Shown here: in pieces, positions 18,057 to 27,257 of the stretch
Layout of the letters: every line of letters begins with the position of its first letter
Numbering within the stretch: the stretch's first letter is position 1
Assembly: GCA_016721565.1 (NCBI GenBank)
Contig: JADKHW010000002.1
Location: forward strand, 62,001 to 126,000
Source: a bacterium
GTDB lineage: Bacteria > Electryoneota > RPQS01
Direction: 5' to 3'
DNA length: 64,000 nt
Made by a program: the position numbers and the translations under genes
Notes under the pieces: model-generated
What the model saw: the letters and a program-made list of their open reading frames with translations, nothing else
Databases searched by the model: none
Told to the model about the DNA's origin: nothing

Positions 18057-19031
18057 CTACTCGAAGTCCTTCTCAAGATACGACTGCAAAGTGTTCTTGT
18101 CTTCCATCATTTGCGAAAGAGCCTTGCCAAATTCTTTGGCCGGATGGTAGCCATACACTTTCAGGTGTAAATTCAAGGCAATTGCCTCGGCAATAACGGT
18201 AATGTTTTTGCCCGGGAAAATGGGCAGAATTACATGCGGGATTTTGACACCGAGATACTCTTTGTATTGCTCGTCGAGGCCGATGCGCTCGTAATCTACG
18301 TCGGCGCGCCAGTCAACAAGCTCAACTTCGGTTTCAACGCGTTTCTGCATTCGGATCGCACGGACGCCGAACATACGACCAACATCGATGATGCCGATGC
18401 CGCGAATTTCCATATAATGCCTGAGCTGCTCCCTGCCTGTGCCCATCAGAACATTTTCGGCAGTGCGCGTCAGCGTAACCATGTCATCCGAGACAAGTCG
18501 ATGGCCGCGCTCGACCAAATCGAGAGAAACTTCGGATTTCCCGATGCCGCTGCGGCCCGTGAATAACAACCCCGTGCCATAGACATCCACGAGCGAAGCG
18601 TGGATCGTCTCGGTCGGGGCAAATTTGTGATCAAGATAGTCGGACAGCAGGTGGGACATTTCAGTCGTCGTTAACGGCGACGTGAAGATGGCGACACTTG
18701 CGCCGTCCGCTGCTTGTACCAACTCTATCGGCAGCGGATTGTCATTAGTAACGATAATGCACGGAATGTTAAATTCAAAGACCCGGCTCAGCGAATGTCT
18801 GCGATTCTCGTCGGAGAGGCTTGCAAGATATTTTAACTCCGTATTACCGAGGATTTGGATTCTGTCGAAGGTGAACAGTTCGATGAATCCCGCCAGAGCA
18901 AGACCCGGTCTGTGCAGCTCTTTTTGCAGAATTTCGCGCGTTAGACCGCGCGGATTATTCCGCAGCTTGAGTTTCAGCCGGGTTTGATTTTCCTGATAAA
19001 AGGAACTTACCTGCAGGCGTTCAGTCATCAA
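18057..19031 (-). CDS. hprK: HPr kinase/phosphorylase
   Basis: HprK phosphorylates HPr on a serine and removes that phosphate, linking energy state to carbon use. The 324-residue protein has a family N-terminal domain and a P-loop GRSGIGKS at residues 159-166. It also has the HprK signature MEIRGIGIIDVGRMFG at about 207-222, with AIRMQKRVETEVEL and IPHVILPIFPGKNI after it. The P-loop has the RSGIGKSE form usual for the family. It sits 12 bases after hpf and 3 bases before EIIA. Function is firm; which pathways it controls here is unknown. Confidence 0.95.
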   Translation of the reverse strand: MMTERLQVSSFYQENQTRLKLKLRNNPRGLTREILQKELHRPGLALAGFIELFTFDRIQILGNTELKYLASLSDENRRHSLSRVFEFNIPCIIVTNDNPLPIELVQAADGASVAIFTSPLTTTEMSHLLSDYLDHKFAPTETIHASLVDVYGTGLLFTGRSGIGKSEVSLDLVERGHRLVSDDMVTLTRTAENVLMGTGREQLRHYMEIRGIGIIDVGRMFGVRAIRMQKRVETEVELVDWRADVDYERIGLDEQYKEYLGVKIPHVILPIFPGKNITVIAEAIALNLHLKVYGYHPAKEFGKALSQMMEDKNTLQSYLEKDFE

Positions 19032-19043
19032 ACGAATAGCACC

Positions 19044-19334
19044 TTAGTGCTTGGCGTGTGTCTTTTCTTTGTACTTCTTGACTTGTGCTTCAAGCTTGTC
19101 AACAGCCAGTACGATGGACTTGCGGAAATCATCAGAGATTGCCGATGCATTCAAAACCGCTCCATCAACCTTGATGTGGATATTGGCCTTCTTGTCTTGC
19201 TTGTTAAACGTGAACTCGATTTCGCAGTGCAGAATATCCTCTGCAAATTTCAATAGTCGTTGGACCTCAGTCTCGGAAAATTCTTTGAGTGAATCTGTAG
19301 CATTGAAATGAACTGCGGTGATCTGGGTTCTCAT
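19044..19334 (-). CDS. hpf: Ribosome hibernation-promoting factor (short HPF/YfiA type)
   Basis: HPF binds the 30S subunit and silences ribosomes in slow growth. From the ATG at 19334 the protein is 96 residues, MRTQITAVHFNATDSLKEF, with the conserved VQRLLKFAEDILHCEIEF and KKANIHIKVDGAVLNASAISDDFRKSIVLAVDKLEAQVKKYKEK segments. It lacks the long C-terminal dimerisation domain, so it is the short type. A GGACGGAGC stretch lies just before the ATG. The longer frame from 19397 adds basic, unconserved residues overlapping xerC. It is paired with hprK, as in many genomes. Confidence 0.92.
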   Translation of the reverse strand: MRTQITAVHFNATDSLKEFSETEVQRLLKFAEDILHCEIEFTFNKQDKKANIHIKVDGAVLNASAISDDFRKSIVLAVDKLEAQVKKYKEKTHAKH

Positions 19335-19353
19335 AGCTCCGTCCTTTTGGCGA

Positions 19354-20322
19354 CTATTTCTCCGTCGCCTGGTTTTCGGGTGATGACTCGCCGGCATGAG
19401 GGTGAGCCTGATTATAGGCTTCCTTTAACCTGCGAGCGGTAACGTGCGTATAGCGTTCGGTCGTTCGGACCGAAGCATGTCCGAGCAATTCTTGTACCGC
19501 GCGCAAATCCGCGCCGCGCGCAAGCAAATGTGTGGCGAAACTGTGTCTAAGTTTGTGTGGGCTGGCCTCAGTCATCCACGCGCCAAGCCTGTGCTTGATG
19601 ATTTTGGCGGCCCGAAAGCGGGTCAACGGTTGGCCTCGGTCAGACAGCCACAGACGCGAAGACCGATAGGACGGAAGCTGCTCTGCACGAGCGGCAACAT
19701 AGTCTTGCATTGCGCGAACAGCCGCTTTGGACAGAGGAACCACGCGTTCCTTATTGCCTTTGCCAAGCACTCGGGCTGTTCCGCTGTTCATATCCAACGA
19801 ATCCAGGTCAAGTCCCAGCGCTTCCGAAATTCGCAAGCCGCCACCGTAAAGCAGTTCGAGCAAGGCACGGTCTCTGACGTTGGGCCAACTGTTACCCAAG
19901 CTATCAAGTACATCCGCCAAAGTGCTCTCATTAAACACATGCGGCAAAGGTTTCTTAACTCTCGGTGGATCCAGGAGAGCAAGCGGATTGTCGTCAATGC
20001 GACCTGTCCGGCGCAAAAACTTTGAGAAGTCACTCAATACTGCGCGCTTACGCTGCAAGGAAGTGGCAGTCAAATTCTTGGCCGCCCATGCGTACATGAC
20101 ATCGCGCAAATTCTCGTAGCGCCAATCCAACAACGAAAGTTCGAGACCGATCTGGCCATGCAATAGCTCAAGCGCTTGGCGCAAATCGCGGGCATATGCT
20201 GCTTGCGTGTGAGCCGATCTTCGGCGGCGCTCCAAGTCCGCCAGATACTCTTCAACAAGAGATCCGAGACCTACGATTTTGCCGCCGGCTCTATTTCGAT
20301 TTTGTGCTTGCACTTCGGACAT
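19354..20322 (-). CDS. xerC: Tyrosine recombinase XerC/XerD-like
   Basis: Xer recombinases resolve chromosome dimers at dif. The 322-residue protein has an N-terminal SAM-like core-binding domain (YLADLERRRRSAHTQAAYARDL). The catalytic domain follows with the first Arg in GGGLRISEALGL, Lys in GKGNKERVVPLS, the His-X-X-Arg pair in SPHKLRHSFATHLLARGADL, His in LGHASVRTTERYTHV and the nucleophile Tyr in ERYTH. All catalytic residues are present. The ATG at 20322 lies 52 bases inside topA. No in-frame ATG, GTG or TTG lies between the topA stop and the conserved domain, so the overlap seems real. XerC or XerD cannot be told apart by eye. Confidence 0.88.
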   Translation of the reverse strand: MSEVQAQNRNRAGGKIVGLGSLVEEYLADLERRRRSAHTQAAYARDLRQALELLHGQIGLELSLLDWRYENLRDVMYAWAAKNLTATSLQRKRAVLSDFSKFLRRTGRIDDNPLALLDPPRVKKPLPHVFNESTLADVLDSLGNSWPNVRDRALLELLYGGGLRISEALGLDLDSLDMNSGTARVLGKGNKERVVPLSKAAVRAMQDYVAARAEQLPSYRSSRLWLSDRGQPLTRFRAAKIIKHRLGAWMTEASPHKLRHSFATHLLARGADLRAVQELLGHASVRTTERYTHVTARRLKEAYNQAHPHAGESSPENQATEK

Positions 20323-22745
20323 TGGTGGATCAGACCCGCTTTAAGGTTCTTCTCCTCCATGTAGTTGTTCCCGCACTCGGGGCATTTCACTGCAAGTGGT
20401 TTACTCCAACTTACGAAATCGCAGTTGGGGTAATTTGAACAACCGAAAAACACCTTACCTCGACGCGATCTGCGCGCGCCGACTTTGCCACCGCATCCTT
20501 CACGCGGGCAGTCAATTGCATTGGGGTCAGGCATCGGCTGAATTGTCTTGCACTCGGGATAACCCGTACAGCCCAAGAACCAACCGAAGCGGCTCTTTTT
20601 CGGAGCCATTGGTTTGCCGCATTTAGGGCAATCGGTCGGAGGAAACTCAGGAGTATTCTCGGCCTCGAGCGGCTCGGTATAGCGGCATTCAGGGTAGTTC
20701 GTGCAAGCAATAAATTTACCCGCACGTCCCCATTTGATGACAAGTTCACCACCGCAATCAGGACAAGGCTTCTCAATTGTCTCTTGAGTGGCCTTTTTTA
20801 GTTCGGCGCGATTTAGGTTGACGCGCTCAAGATCAATCGCGAACGGATTATAGAAGTCTTTCACGACTTTCTGCCAAGCCACATTGTCATTTTCAATCGA
20901 GTCGAGTTCTTCTTCCATTTGCGCCGTGAATGACACATTAAAGATATCCGGAAACTGCTCGACCAACACTTTATTAACGGCTTCACCAAGATCAGTTGGC
21001 GTGAAACGGCGTTGCTCGTTTGTAATATACTTACGCTTTAGTAGCACCGATATGATCTGAGCGTAGGTACTCGGTCTGCCAATACCAAGCTCATCGAGCG
21101 TTTTCACGAGTGAACCGGGGTTGTAACGGGGCGGTGGTTCTGTGAAGTGCTGAGTCGGTGTGACCTTTTCAGACGGGTACTTCTTGCCAACCTTCAACTC
21201 TGGTAGCACATTCGTCATGTCAGTCTCAAGCTGTTCACGTGCATCGCGCGGTGTGTCGTCCGCGACTTCGGCCAAAACTTGCAAATGGCCGGGGAAGAGC
21301 ATCCGTCTGCCACCTGCGCGGAACTCATAGTCACCTACGGTCAACGTTGCCGTAGTGACTTCAAAGCGCGCATCTTCTGTTTGCGACGCGACAAAACGTT
21401 TCCAGATCAACTCGTAGAGTTTGAATTGCTCTGGCTTCAAATACTTCTTTACGGATGACGGATCACGAGTGACGTCCGTTGGACGAATCGCTTCGTGCGC
21501 ATCCTGAGCCGAGTTCTTCGTCTTGTAGATGCGGGGACTATTGGGCAAGTACTCTTTGCCATAGCGCTCGCCGATGAAATCGCGCAAAACGTCCAGAGCA
21601 TCTGGGGAAACACGAACAGAGTCGGTACGCATGTAGGTAATCAAACCAACTGAGCCGTCTTTACCCAACTCAACACCTTCGTACAGTTGCTGTGCTGCGG
21701 ACATCGTGCGGTCGTTCGAGAAACCTAATCTGCGTGCGGCATCCTGCTGCAACGTGGAAGTCGTGTAGGGTGCAAACGGTGACGATTTCGACGGACGCGA
21801 CTTGAGATCGGTCAGGGCGAATTCTTTGCCAGTGCACTCTTTGACAATCTTTTTAGCCGTCTTCTCGTCGGGGACCTCGGCTTTCTTGCCTTCGATCTTC
21901 GACAGACGAGCTTCAAATGTCTCTTTCTTGTTCGCAGCAAGGATCGCAGCGATGGTCCAATATTCCTGCGGGACAAACGCGCGAATTTCTTCCTCGCGTT
22001 CGCAAATTAAGCGCAATGCGACTGACTGTACACGCCCTGCAGAAGTACCTTTGGCGATAATCTTTTGTAACAGTGGCGAGACTAGGTAGCCCACCAAACG
22101 GTCGAGTACACGACGAGCTTGCTGAGCATCTACTTTTTGAGCATCGATCTTACCGGGCTTGGAGAGCGCTTTCTTAACGGCATCGCGAGTGATTTCATTA
22201 AACAACACGCGCTGTACTTTGTGGTCGTGCTCCGCGCCGATTTCATGCGCGATGTGAAAAGCAATCGCTTCCCCTTCACGGTCTGGGTCTGTTGCGATAA
22301 ACACTTCCATCGCGTCACGCGCGTTGCGGCGCAACATGGCGATCACGTCTTCCTTGCCCGCAATGGTTACATACTCGGGTTCAAAATTCTTTTTGAGATT
22401 GACGCCGAGTTTCTTTTCGGGCAAATCGCGCACATGTCCGACGGACGCTGCGACAGCAAAATCTTTCCCAAGATAGCCAGTCAACGTTCTTGCCTTTGCG
22501 GGTGATTCGACGATCACAAACTTGCGACCGACTGATGACACCTCTGCAAATCCGCTACTGCGTGATGCGCGTGCAGGGGCCTTCGCGGCAGCCTTCTTGA
22601 CGGTCTTAGAGGCTGCTTTTGTAGCAGTCTTCGCTGTCGTCTTTGTGGCTACGGCTTTCTTGGAAGCAGTTTTCTTGGTGGGCGAGGCGGCCTTTTTCTT
22701 GGCGCTCGCGGTCGGAGAGGTCTTCTTCGTTGTCTTTTTGGGCAT
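20271..22745 (-). CDS. topA: DNA topoisomerase I with Lys/Ala-rich N-terminal extension
   Basis: Topoisomerase I relaxes negative supercoils through a 5'-phosphotyrosine. The TOPRIM domain starts at KFVIVESPAKARTLTGYLG (about residue 75) and includes the metal site ATDPDREGEAIAFH. The active-site region GLITYMRTDSVRVS carries the Tyr. Four cysteine pairs form C-terminal zinc ribbons (CPDCGGELV, CPKCGKPM, CPREGCGGKVG, CPECGNNYM). The first 70 residues are almost only Lys, Ala, Thr and Ser, a histone-H1-like tail not needed for the core fold; similar tails occur in two other proteins here. Length is 824 residues. The C-terminal coding end overlaps xerC by 52 bases. Confidence 0.96.
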   Translation of the reverse strand: MPKKTTKKTSPTASAKKKAASPTKKTASKKAVATKTTAKTATKAASKTVKKAAAKAPARASRSSGFAEVSSVGRKFVIVESPAKARTLTGYLGKDFAVAASVGHVRDLPEKKLGVNLKKNFEPEYVTIAGKEDVIAMLRRNARDAMEVFIATDPDREGEAIAFHIAHEIGAEHDHKVQRVLFNEITRDAVKKALSKPGKIDAQKVDAQQARRVLDRLVGYLVSPLLQKIIAKGTSAGRVQSVALRLICEREEEIRAFVPQEYWTIAAILAANKKETFEARLSKIEGKKAEVPDEKTAKKIVKECTGKEFALTDLKSRPSKSSPFAPYTTSTLQQDAARRLGFSNDRTMSAAQQLYEGVELGKDGSVGLITYMRTDSVRVSPDALDVLRDFIGERYGKEYLPNSPRIYKTKNSAQDAHEAIRPTDVTRDPSSVKKYLKPEQFKLYELIWKRFVASQTEDARFEVTTATLTVGDYEFRAGGRRMLFPGHLQVLAEVADDTPRDAREQLETDMTNVLPELKVGKKYPSEKVTPTQHFTEPPPRYNPGSLVKTLDELGIGRPSTYAQIISVLLKRKYITNEQRRFTPTDLGEAVNKVLVEQFPDIFNVSFTAQMEEELDSIENDNVAWQKVVKDFYNPFAIDLERVNLNRAELKKATQETIEKPCPDCGGELVIKWGRAGKFIACTNYPECRYTEPLEAENTPEFPPTDCPKCGKPMAPKKSRFGWFLGCTGYPECKTIQPMPDPNAIDCPREGCGGKVGARRSRRGKVFFGCSNYPNCDFVSWSKPLAVKCPECGNNYMEEKNLKAGLIHQCPKCKHKIEIEPAAKS

Positions 22746-22752
22746 ATCCGTT

Positions 22753-22787
22753 AGAAAGCAAAAGCTTCGAGCGTTAGCTCAAAGCTT
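22753..22787 (-). terminator. Hairpin with partial T-tract between smg and topA
   Basis: On the minus strand AAGCTTTGAGC and GCTCGAAGCTT pair in an 11-base stem (one G-T wobble) around a TAAC loop, followed by TTGCTTTC. It lies just before the topA ATG, so it could end the smg transcript or act in the topA leader. Confidence 0.5.
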
Positions 22788-22874
22788 TACGTTTGCGAAA
22801 AGTGTGACAGCCGTGAAATAGCGGCTAAAATCATAGAAATCCAGCGATTCCGCCTTATTCTTGTAGATGTACAA

Positions 22875-23351
22875 TCAGTGAATCAGCTCTGGCGACATGC
22901 GAGCCGAGGCCACAGGCATCATGCTCTCACCCGGTAGAAGCTCTTTTTCAAATAAATGAGTCGCAACCATCATCTTCATCTCGGACATCTCAGCAGCCGG
23001 CGACCCCATCATGACACAGCGCTCAATAAGCTCTTCCACATCGGCGTGTGACAACACTCCGAGGCGCAAAAGCTGGAGGACGTGTCCTAAGGCTTCGCTG
23101 CTAATGTACTGCGACTCAATGTCATGGAGAACGCGGAACGCATTGGGATTTTGCGGCTCGGAGATTTGTGAACGGTCACGGCTACCCATAACACGCTGAT
23201 TAAACACCGAGAACGCCGTGGCCACTTCGCGTCTCGAGAAGCCCTGCTTAATGAGGTCTTCCGAGATTCCATCAATTTCATCCAGATTCACTCGGCGAGA
23301 TTCAATCTCGCCAATTACGTACAAAATAATCTCAACTATGCGTTGGTCCAT
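22875..23351 (-). CDS. smg: DUF494/Smg family protein
   Basis: Smg (DUF494) is a small conserved bacterial protein of uncertain role. From the ATG at 23351 the protein is 158 residues, MDQRIVEIILYVIGEIESRR, very close to the family length. It has an N-terminal helical part that continues with DEIDGISEDLIKQGFSRREV. The C-terminal part (SSEALGHVLQLLRLGVLSHADVEELIERCVMM) is also typical. An in-frame ATG at 23366 is possible, and one at 23396 less so. It lies between secA and topA; in several proteobacteria smg also neighbours topA, which supports the call. Confidence 0.83.
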   Translation of the reverse strand: MDQRIVEIILYVIGEIESRRVNLDEIDGISEDLIKQGFSRREVATAFSVFNQRVMGSRDRSQISEPQNPNAFRVLHDIESQYISSEALGHVLQLLRLGVLSHADVEELIERCVMMGSPAAEMSEMKMMVATHLFEKELLPGESMMPVASARMSPELIH

Positions 23352-23500
23352 GCAGTGGCCTTCCATTTTACCCCGGGATTCGGGGACGAGTTCCACAGGG
23401 GATGCTACTGAGGCTTAAGTCTCAAATAGCGCTACTCTTAGGGTATTCCGACGCGACTCAAATCCATTTTAGCGAAAAAAACTGCGAAAGGCAAGCGTTC

Positions 23501-26500
23501 TCAATCGGAAACTTCTTCTGTCGCACCGTGGCATTTCTTGTATTTCTTGCCGCTTCCGCACGGGCATGGGTCATTTCTACCTACACGCTCACCCACTCTG
23601 ACCGGCTCCTTTTTGCCTGCCGATTCCGGGGCTTGCTGAGGTCCGGCAGGCTGGTCACCGGACTTAGGTGCCTGCGAATAAGCGAGGCCTGCGGTACTCG
23701 CGTGGGAGTAAGTCATCGCAGGAGTTCGTGTTACCGTGGGGGGGCGCTGAGCTGCTTCTCCTTGCGGGGTGACTTGCAGCCGGTAGCTGAACATGATGCG
23801 CAAGGCATCGGCGTTGACTTCGTCCAACATGCTTTGGAAAAGTGCAAAGCCTTCCTTCTTGTACTCAATAAGCGGATCCTTCTGGCCATAAGCTCTTAGA
23901 CCCACGCCCTCTTTCAAACCGTCCATTGCGTAGAGGTGATCCTTCCATCGAACGTCCATTACTCGGAGGATCGCCTGCCTCTGGAGGTCACGGAAGAGGT
24001 CTTCTCCTAACAACTGCGCACGGTTATTACGCGCATCTTCAATTTTTTCCTGCAAAATCGTCTGCTGATCAGAAGGTTTTGCCTGGAAAAATGCTTCATC
24101 TCGTGAGAAATCAATTAAGAACGTGCGCATTACTTCTTCAGTGAATGCCTCACGTGCTATAGCATCTCCTTCACCATGCTTCTCGAAGATGTAATCTTGG
24201 AAGTCACCAATCATTTCGGTGACCAACGGTGAGGGGTCTTCACCGCGCAAAGCGATATTACGGCGGGAATACACTACGGTGCGCTGCTGATTCATTACAT
24301 CGTCATATTCGAGAAGGTGCTTACGAATGCCGAAGTTATAGCCTTCCACGCGCTGCTGGGCACGGCTGATCGAACGGGTGATCATTCCTGCGGAAATCAC
24401 TTCGCCTTCTTTCAGGCCTAATCTATCCATGACTGCGGCCATCCTATCGGAACCAAAGAGGCGCATCAGATCATCTTCCACTGAAACATAAAACTGACTG
24501 GCCCCCGGATCGCCTTGACGGCCCGCACGACCGCGCAACTGGCGGTCAATTCGACGCGATTCGTGGCGTTCTGTACCAAGAATAAATAAGCCACCCTCGG
24601 CAGTTGCCTTGTCGCCCTCTTTACCTTTCCATTGAATCACACCCGCGCCGAGCTTGATGTCCGTTCCACGGCCAGCCATATTCGTTGCGATGGTTACAGC
24701 GCCCGGTTCACCCGCTTTGGCAACGACTTCGGCTTCTTTCTCGTGCTGCTTGGCATTTAAGACATTATGAGGAATACGCTTGCTTTTCAGCATGCGCGAA
24801 ATCACTTCTGAAACATCAACCGACGTTGTGCCAACAAGTACCGGCTGGCGTCGCTCGTGGAGTTCTGTGACACGATCAACAACCGCGTTATACTTCTCAC
24901 GTTTCGTGCGATAGATCAAATCATCCATGTCTTCACGACGAATTTTCTGATGCGTCGGAATGACCATGACTTCAAGCTTGTAGATCGAGAAGAACTCAGC
25001 TTCTTCCGTTTCGGCAGTTCCGGTCATGCCGGCAAGCTTAGAATAGAGGCGGAAATAATTCTGGAGCGTGATTGTAGCAATTGTCTGCGTTTCGCGCTCA
25101 ATCTTGACGCCCTCTTTAGCTTCAATTGCCTGATGCAAACCGTCTGAATAGCGGCGTCCCGTCAGAACGCGACCTGTGAACTCATCGACGATCTGAACCT
25201 TACCGTCGGAAACGACGTACTCGACGTCCTTTTCATAAATCGTATAGGCCTTTAAGAGCTGCGAAACATTTTGTACGCGTTCCGCACGATGCGCATAAAG
25301 GCTCTGAACCTTTGTCTTGGCCTCAGCACGCTCTTCTGGGGTCAGCGTGTCATCGGTGTCAAGTTTAGCGAACTCATCTGCAATGTCTGGCAAGAGGAAT
25401 AAATCCGGGTCCCCGCCAATGTACTTTGTCAACTGGTTACGGCCAATGTCGGAGAGGTCGGCCTGATGAGAACGCTCATCAATCGCGAAATACATTTCCT
25501 CGTCAAGCACGTGCATCTTCTTGTCACGAAGATACTCATTTTCGACGCGTTGGCGAAGCTGAGTATTGCCGGTTTCTTGTGCAAGCTTCAACGTACGTTT
25601 ATGCTTAGGGAAACCGCGGTGGAGCATCAAGAGCTTCTTACCAATCTCAAACTCGTCGGGTTTAGGCTCTTTCAGCATCTGTTCGATTTCGTCGGCGAGT
25701 TTTATTGCTAATTGCGACTGCATGCGCACCAATTGCTCGACCGGCGGTTTCATTTCTTCGAACTTCTGCGTCGAATGCTCAACGGGACCTGAAATGATCA
25801 ACGGCGTACGGGCTTCGTCAATCAGCACGCTGTCCACTTCGTCAACAATTGCGTAATGATGTCCGCGCTGCACAACATAATCTATGTGATGCGCCATGTT
25901 GTCACGCAAATAGTCAAAACCAAACTCGTTGTTCGTGCCGTAGGTGATGTCTTTTGCGTATTCTTCACGACGTTTCTGCGGCGACATATCCGAGATGATC
26001 ACGCCGACACTTACTCCAAGCTTGTCGAAGATCGGTCCCATCCATTCGGAGTCACGCTGTGCAAGGTAATCGTTCACAGTCACCAAATGCACACCTAGGC
26101 CGGGCAGTGAATTCAAATAGAGCGCAAATGTAGCGACCAACGTCTTACCTTCGCCCGTGGCCATTTCGGCAATCTTGCCTTGATGCAGTGCAATACCGCC
26201 GATAATTTGTTCGTCGTACGGAATCATATTCCACGTCATCTGCTGACCGCGAACATCATACTCATATCCTACAAGCCTACGGCAAGCGTTCTTGACGGCA
26301 GCAAATGCCTCTATCATGAGATCATCAACGGTTTCGCCTTCGGAAAGGCGGGACCGAAACTCGTCCGTCTTGGCGCGCAACTGTGCTTCGCTCAGTGATT
26401 GATACTCTTGCTCGCGTTTGTTGACTGCATCCACAAAGGGCATCAACTTTTTCGCTAAACGGTCGTGCTTGGTACCGAAAATCTTGGACAGAAAGAAATC

Positions 26501-26506
26501 GAACAT
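23501..26506 (-). CDS. secA: Preprotein translocase ATPase SecA
   Basis: SecA drives protein export through SecYEG using ATP. Walker A is MATGEGKTLVATF, Walker B and its surroundings are AIVDEVDSVLIDEARTPLIISG, and the second nucleotide domain has GTERHESRRIDRQLRGRAGRQGDPG. The preprotein cross-linking domain lies between, and the helical scaffold and wing regions follow. The C-terminus ends with a SEC-C zinc motif, NDPCPCGSGKKYKKCHG, which binds SecB or phospholipid in known cases. At 1001 residues it is longer than the E. coli protein (901), through inserts near residues 250-380 typical of this end of the tree. A GC-rich hairpin sits just upstream of its start. Confidence 0.97.
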   Translation of the reverse strand: MFDFFLSKIFGTKHDRLAKKLMPFVDAVNKREQEYQSLSEAQLRAKTDEFRSRLSEGETVDDLMIEAFAAVKNACRRLVGYEYDVRGQQMTWNMIPYDEQIIGGIALHQGKIAEMATGEGKTLVATFALYLNSLPGLGVHLVTVNDYLAQRDSEWMGPIFDKLGVSVGVIISDMSPQKRREEYAKDITYGTNNEFGFDYLRDNMAHHIDYVVQRGHHYAIVDEVDSVLIDEARTPLIISGPVEHSTQKFEEMKPPVEQLVRMQSQLAIKLADEIEQMLKEPKPDEFEIGKKLLMLHRGFPKHKRTLKLAQETGNTQLRQRVENEYLRDKKMHVLDEEMYFAIDERSHQADLSDIGRNQLTKYIGGDPDLFLLPDIADEFAKLDTDDTLTPEERAEAKTKVQSLYAHRAERVQNVSQLLKAYTIYEKDVEYVVSDGKVQIVDEFTGRVLTGRRYSDGLHQAIEAKEGVKIERETQTIATITLQNYFRLYSKLAGMTGTAETEEAEFFSIYKLEVMVIPTHQKIRREDMDDLIYRTKREKYNAVVDRVTELHERRQPVLVGTTSVDVSEVISRMLKSKRIPHNVLNAKQHEKEAEVVAKAGEPGAVTIATNMAGRGTDIKLGAGVIQWKGKEGDKATAEGGLFILGTERHESRRIDRQLRGRAGRQGDPGASQFYVSVEDDLMRLFGSDRMAAVMDRLGLKEGEVISAGMITRSISRAQQRVEGYNFGIRKHLLEYDDVMNQQRTVVYSRRNIALRGEDPSPLVTEMIGDFQDYIFEKHGEGDAIAREAFTEEVMRTFLIDFSRDEAFFQAKPSDQQTILQEKIEDARNNRAQLLGEDLFRDLQRQAILRVMDVRWKDHLYAMDGLKEGVGLRAYGQKDPLIEYKKEGFALFQSMLDEVNADALRIMFSYRLQVTPQGEAAQRPPTVTRTPAMTYSHASTAGLAYSQAPKSGDQPAGPQQAPESAGKKEPVRVGERVGRNDPCPCGSGKKYKKCHGATEEVSD

Positions 26507-26533
26507 CTATCTTTTCTTGTTGATGGCATGAAA

Positions 26534-26555
26534 CGGGCGGCACAACAGCCGCCCG
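26534..26555 (-). terminator. GC-rich hairpin between the phosphoesterase gene and secA
   Basis: CGGGCGGC and GCCGCCCG form a perfect eight-base stem with a six-base loop, followed on the minus strand by TTTCAT. The short T-tract makes it a possible weak terminator or an mRNA-processing hairpin upstream of secA. Confidence 0.45.
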
Positions 26556-26576
26556 GAGAAAAAACTGTGTCTAAAA

Positions 26577-27257
26577 CTACATTCCGATGAATAGTCGTGA
26601 GGCCAGGAACTCCGGCAGACCCGCATCGCGGATCTTTTGCGCGGCTTTCTGAACATCATAGTTTACGCGGCACCACTGAAAACTACCGGTGTCCGTATCA
26701 TAGACAAGGTAACTTGAAAGTGGATTGCGATCGCGCGGCTGGCCTATGGAACCGATATTGATGATTCGGCGGCCCTCAGGTCCGGCAAAGTGCGCAGGGA
26801 TGTGCGAGTGGCCGATAAACGCTGTGCGGCCCGGTGACATGACCGCGAAATGCGGTGAGGCTTCATCCGGATTGTGAATGTAGTTCCACGATCCAGGATC
26901 CTTGGGAGTCGCATGAACAAACAGCACGTCGGCCAACGTGTGAGTGAACGGTAAACTTGTTAGCCATTGACAATGACTGTCGTCCATTTGCTTCTGAGAC
27001 CACTCAATCGCTGCACGAGCATATGCATTGAAGAACTGCATCGGAGTGATGTTGCATAGAGCTGAATCGTGGTTGCCCATGACCGTCGCCTCGCAATGTT
27101 CACGCACCAATTCGCAGCACTCGTTGGGGCTGGCTCCGTATCCCACAACATCTCCAAGGCAAATCAATGTCTTGAGATTCTGCCTTGTACAGTCTTCCAA
27201 TACGGCTTCGAGGGCCGGAAGGTTCCCGTGGATGTCGGAGAGGATTCCCAGTTTCAT
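26577..27257 (-). CDS. Calcineurin-like metallophosphoesterase (YfcE/MJ0936-like)
   Basis: This is a two-metal phosphoesterase of about 226 residues. Every metal-binding block is present in order: DIHGNLPAL with the Asp-X-His pair, CLGDVVGYG, MGNHD, then FVHATP and GHSHIP. After the active site comes RRIINIGSIGQPRDRNP, common in the YfcE-like group. The ATG overlaps the nusB stop by four bases. Substrates cannot be told from sequence; related proteins act on phosphodiesters or nucleotides. The nusB linkage is positional only. Confidence 0.85.
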   Translation of the reverse strand: MKLGILSDIHGNLPALEAVLEDCTRQNLKTLICLGDVVGYGASPNECCELVREHCEATVMGNHDSALCNITPMQFFNAYARAAIEWSQKQMDDSHCQWLTSLPFTHTLADVLFVHATPKDPGSWNYIHNPDEASPHFAVMSPGRTAFIGHSHIPAHFAGPEGRRIINIGSIGQPRDRNPLSSYLVYDTDTGSFQWCRVNYDVQKAAQKIRDAGLPEFLASRLFIGM

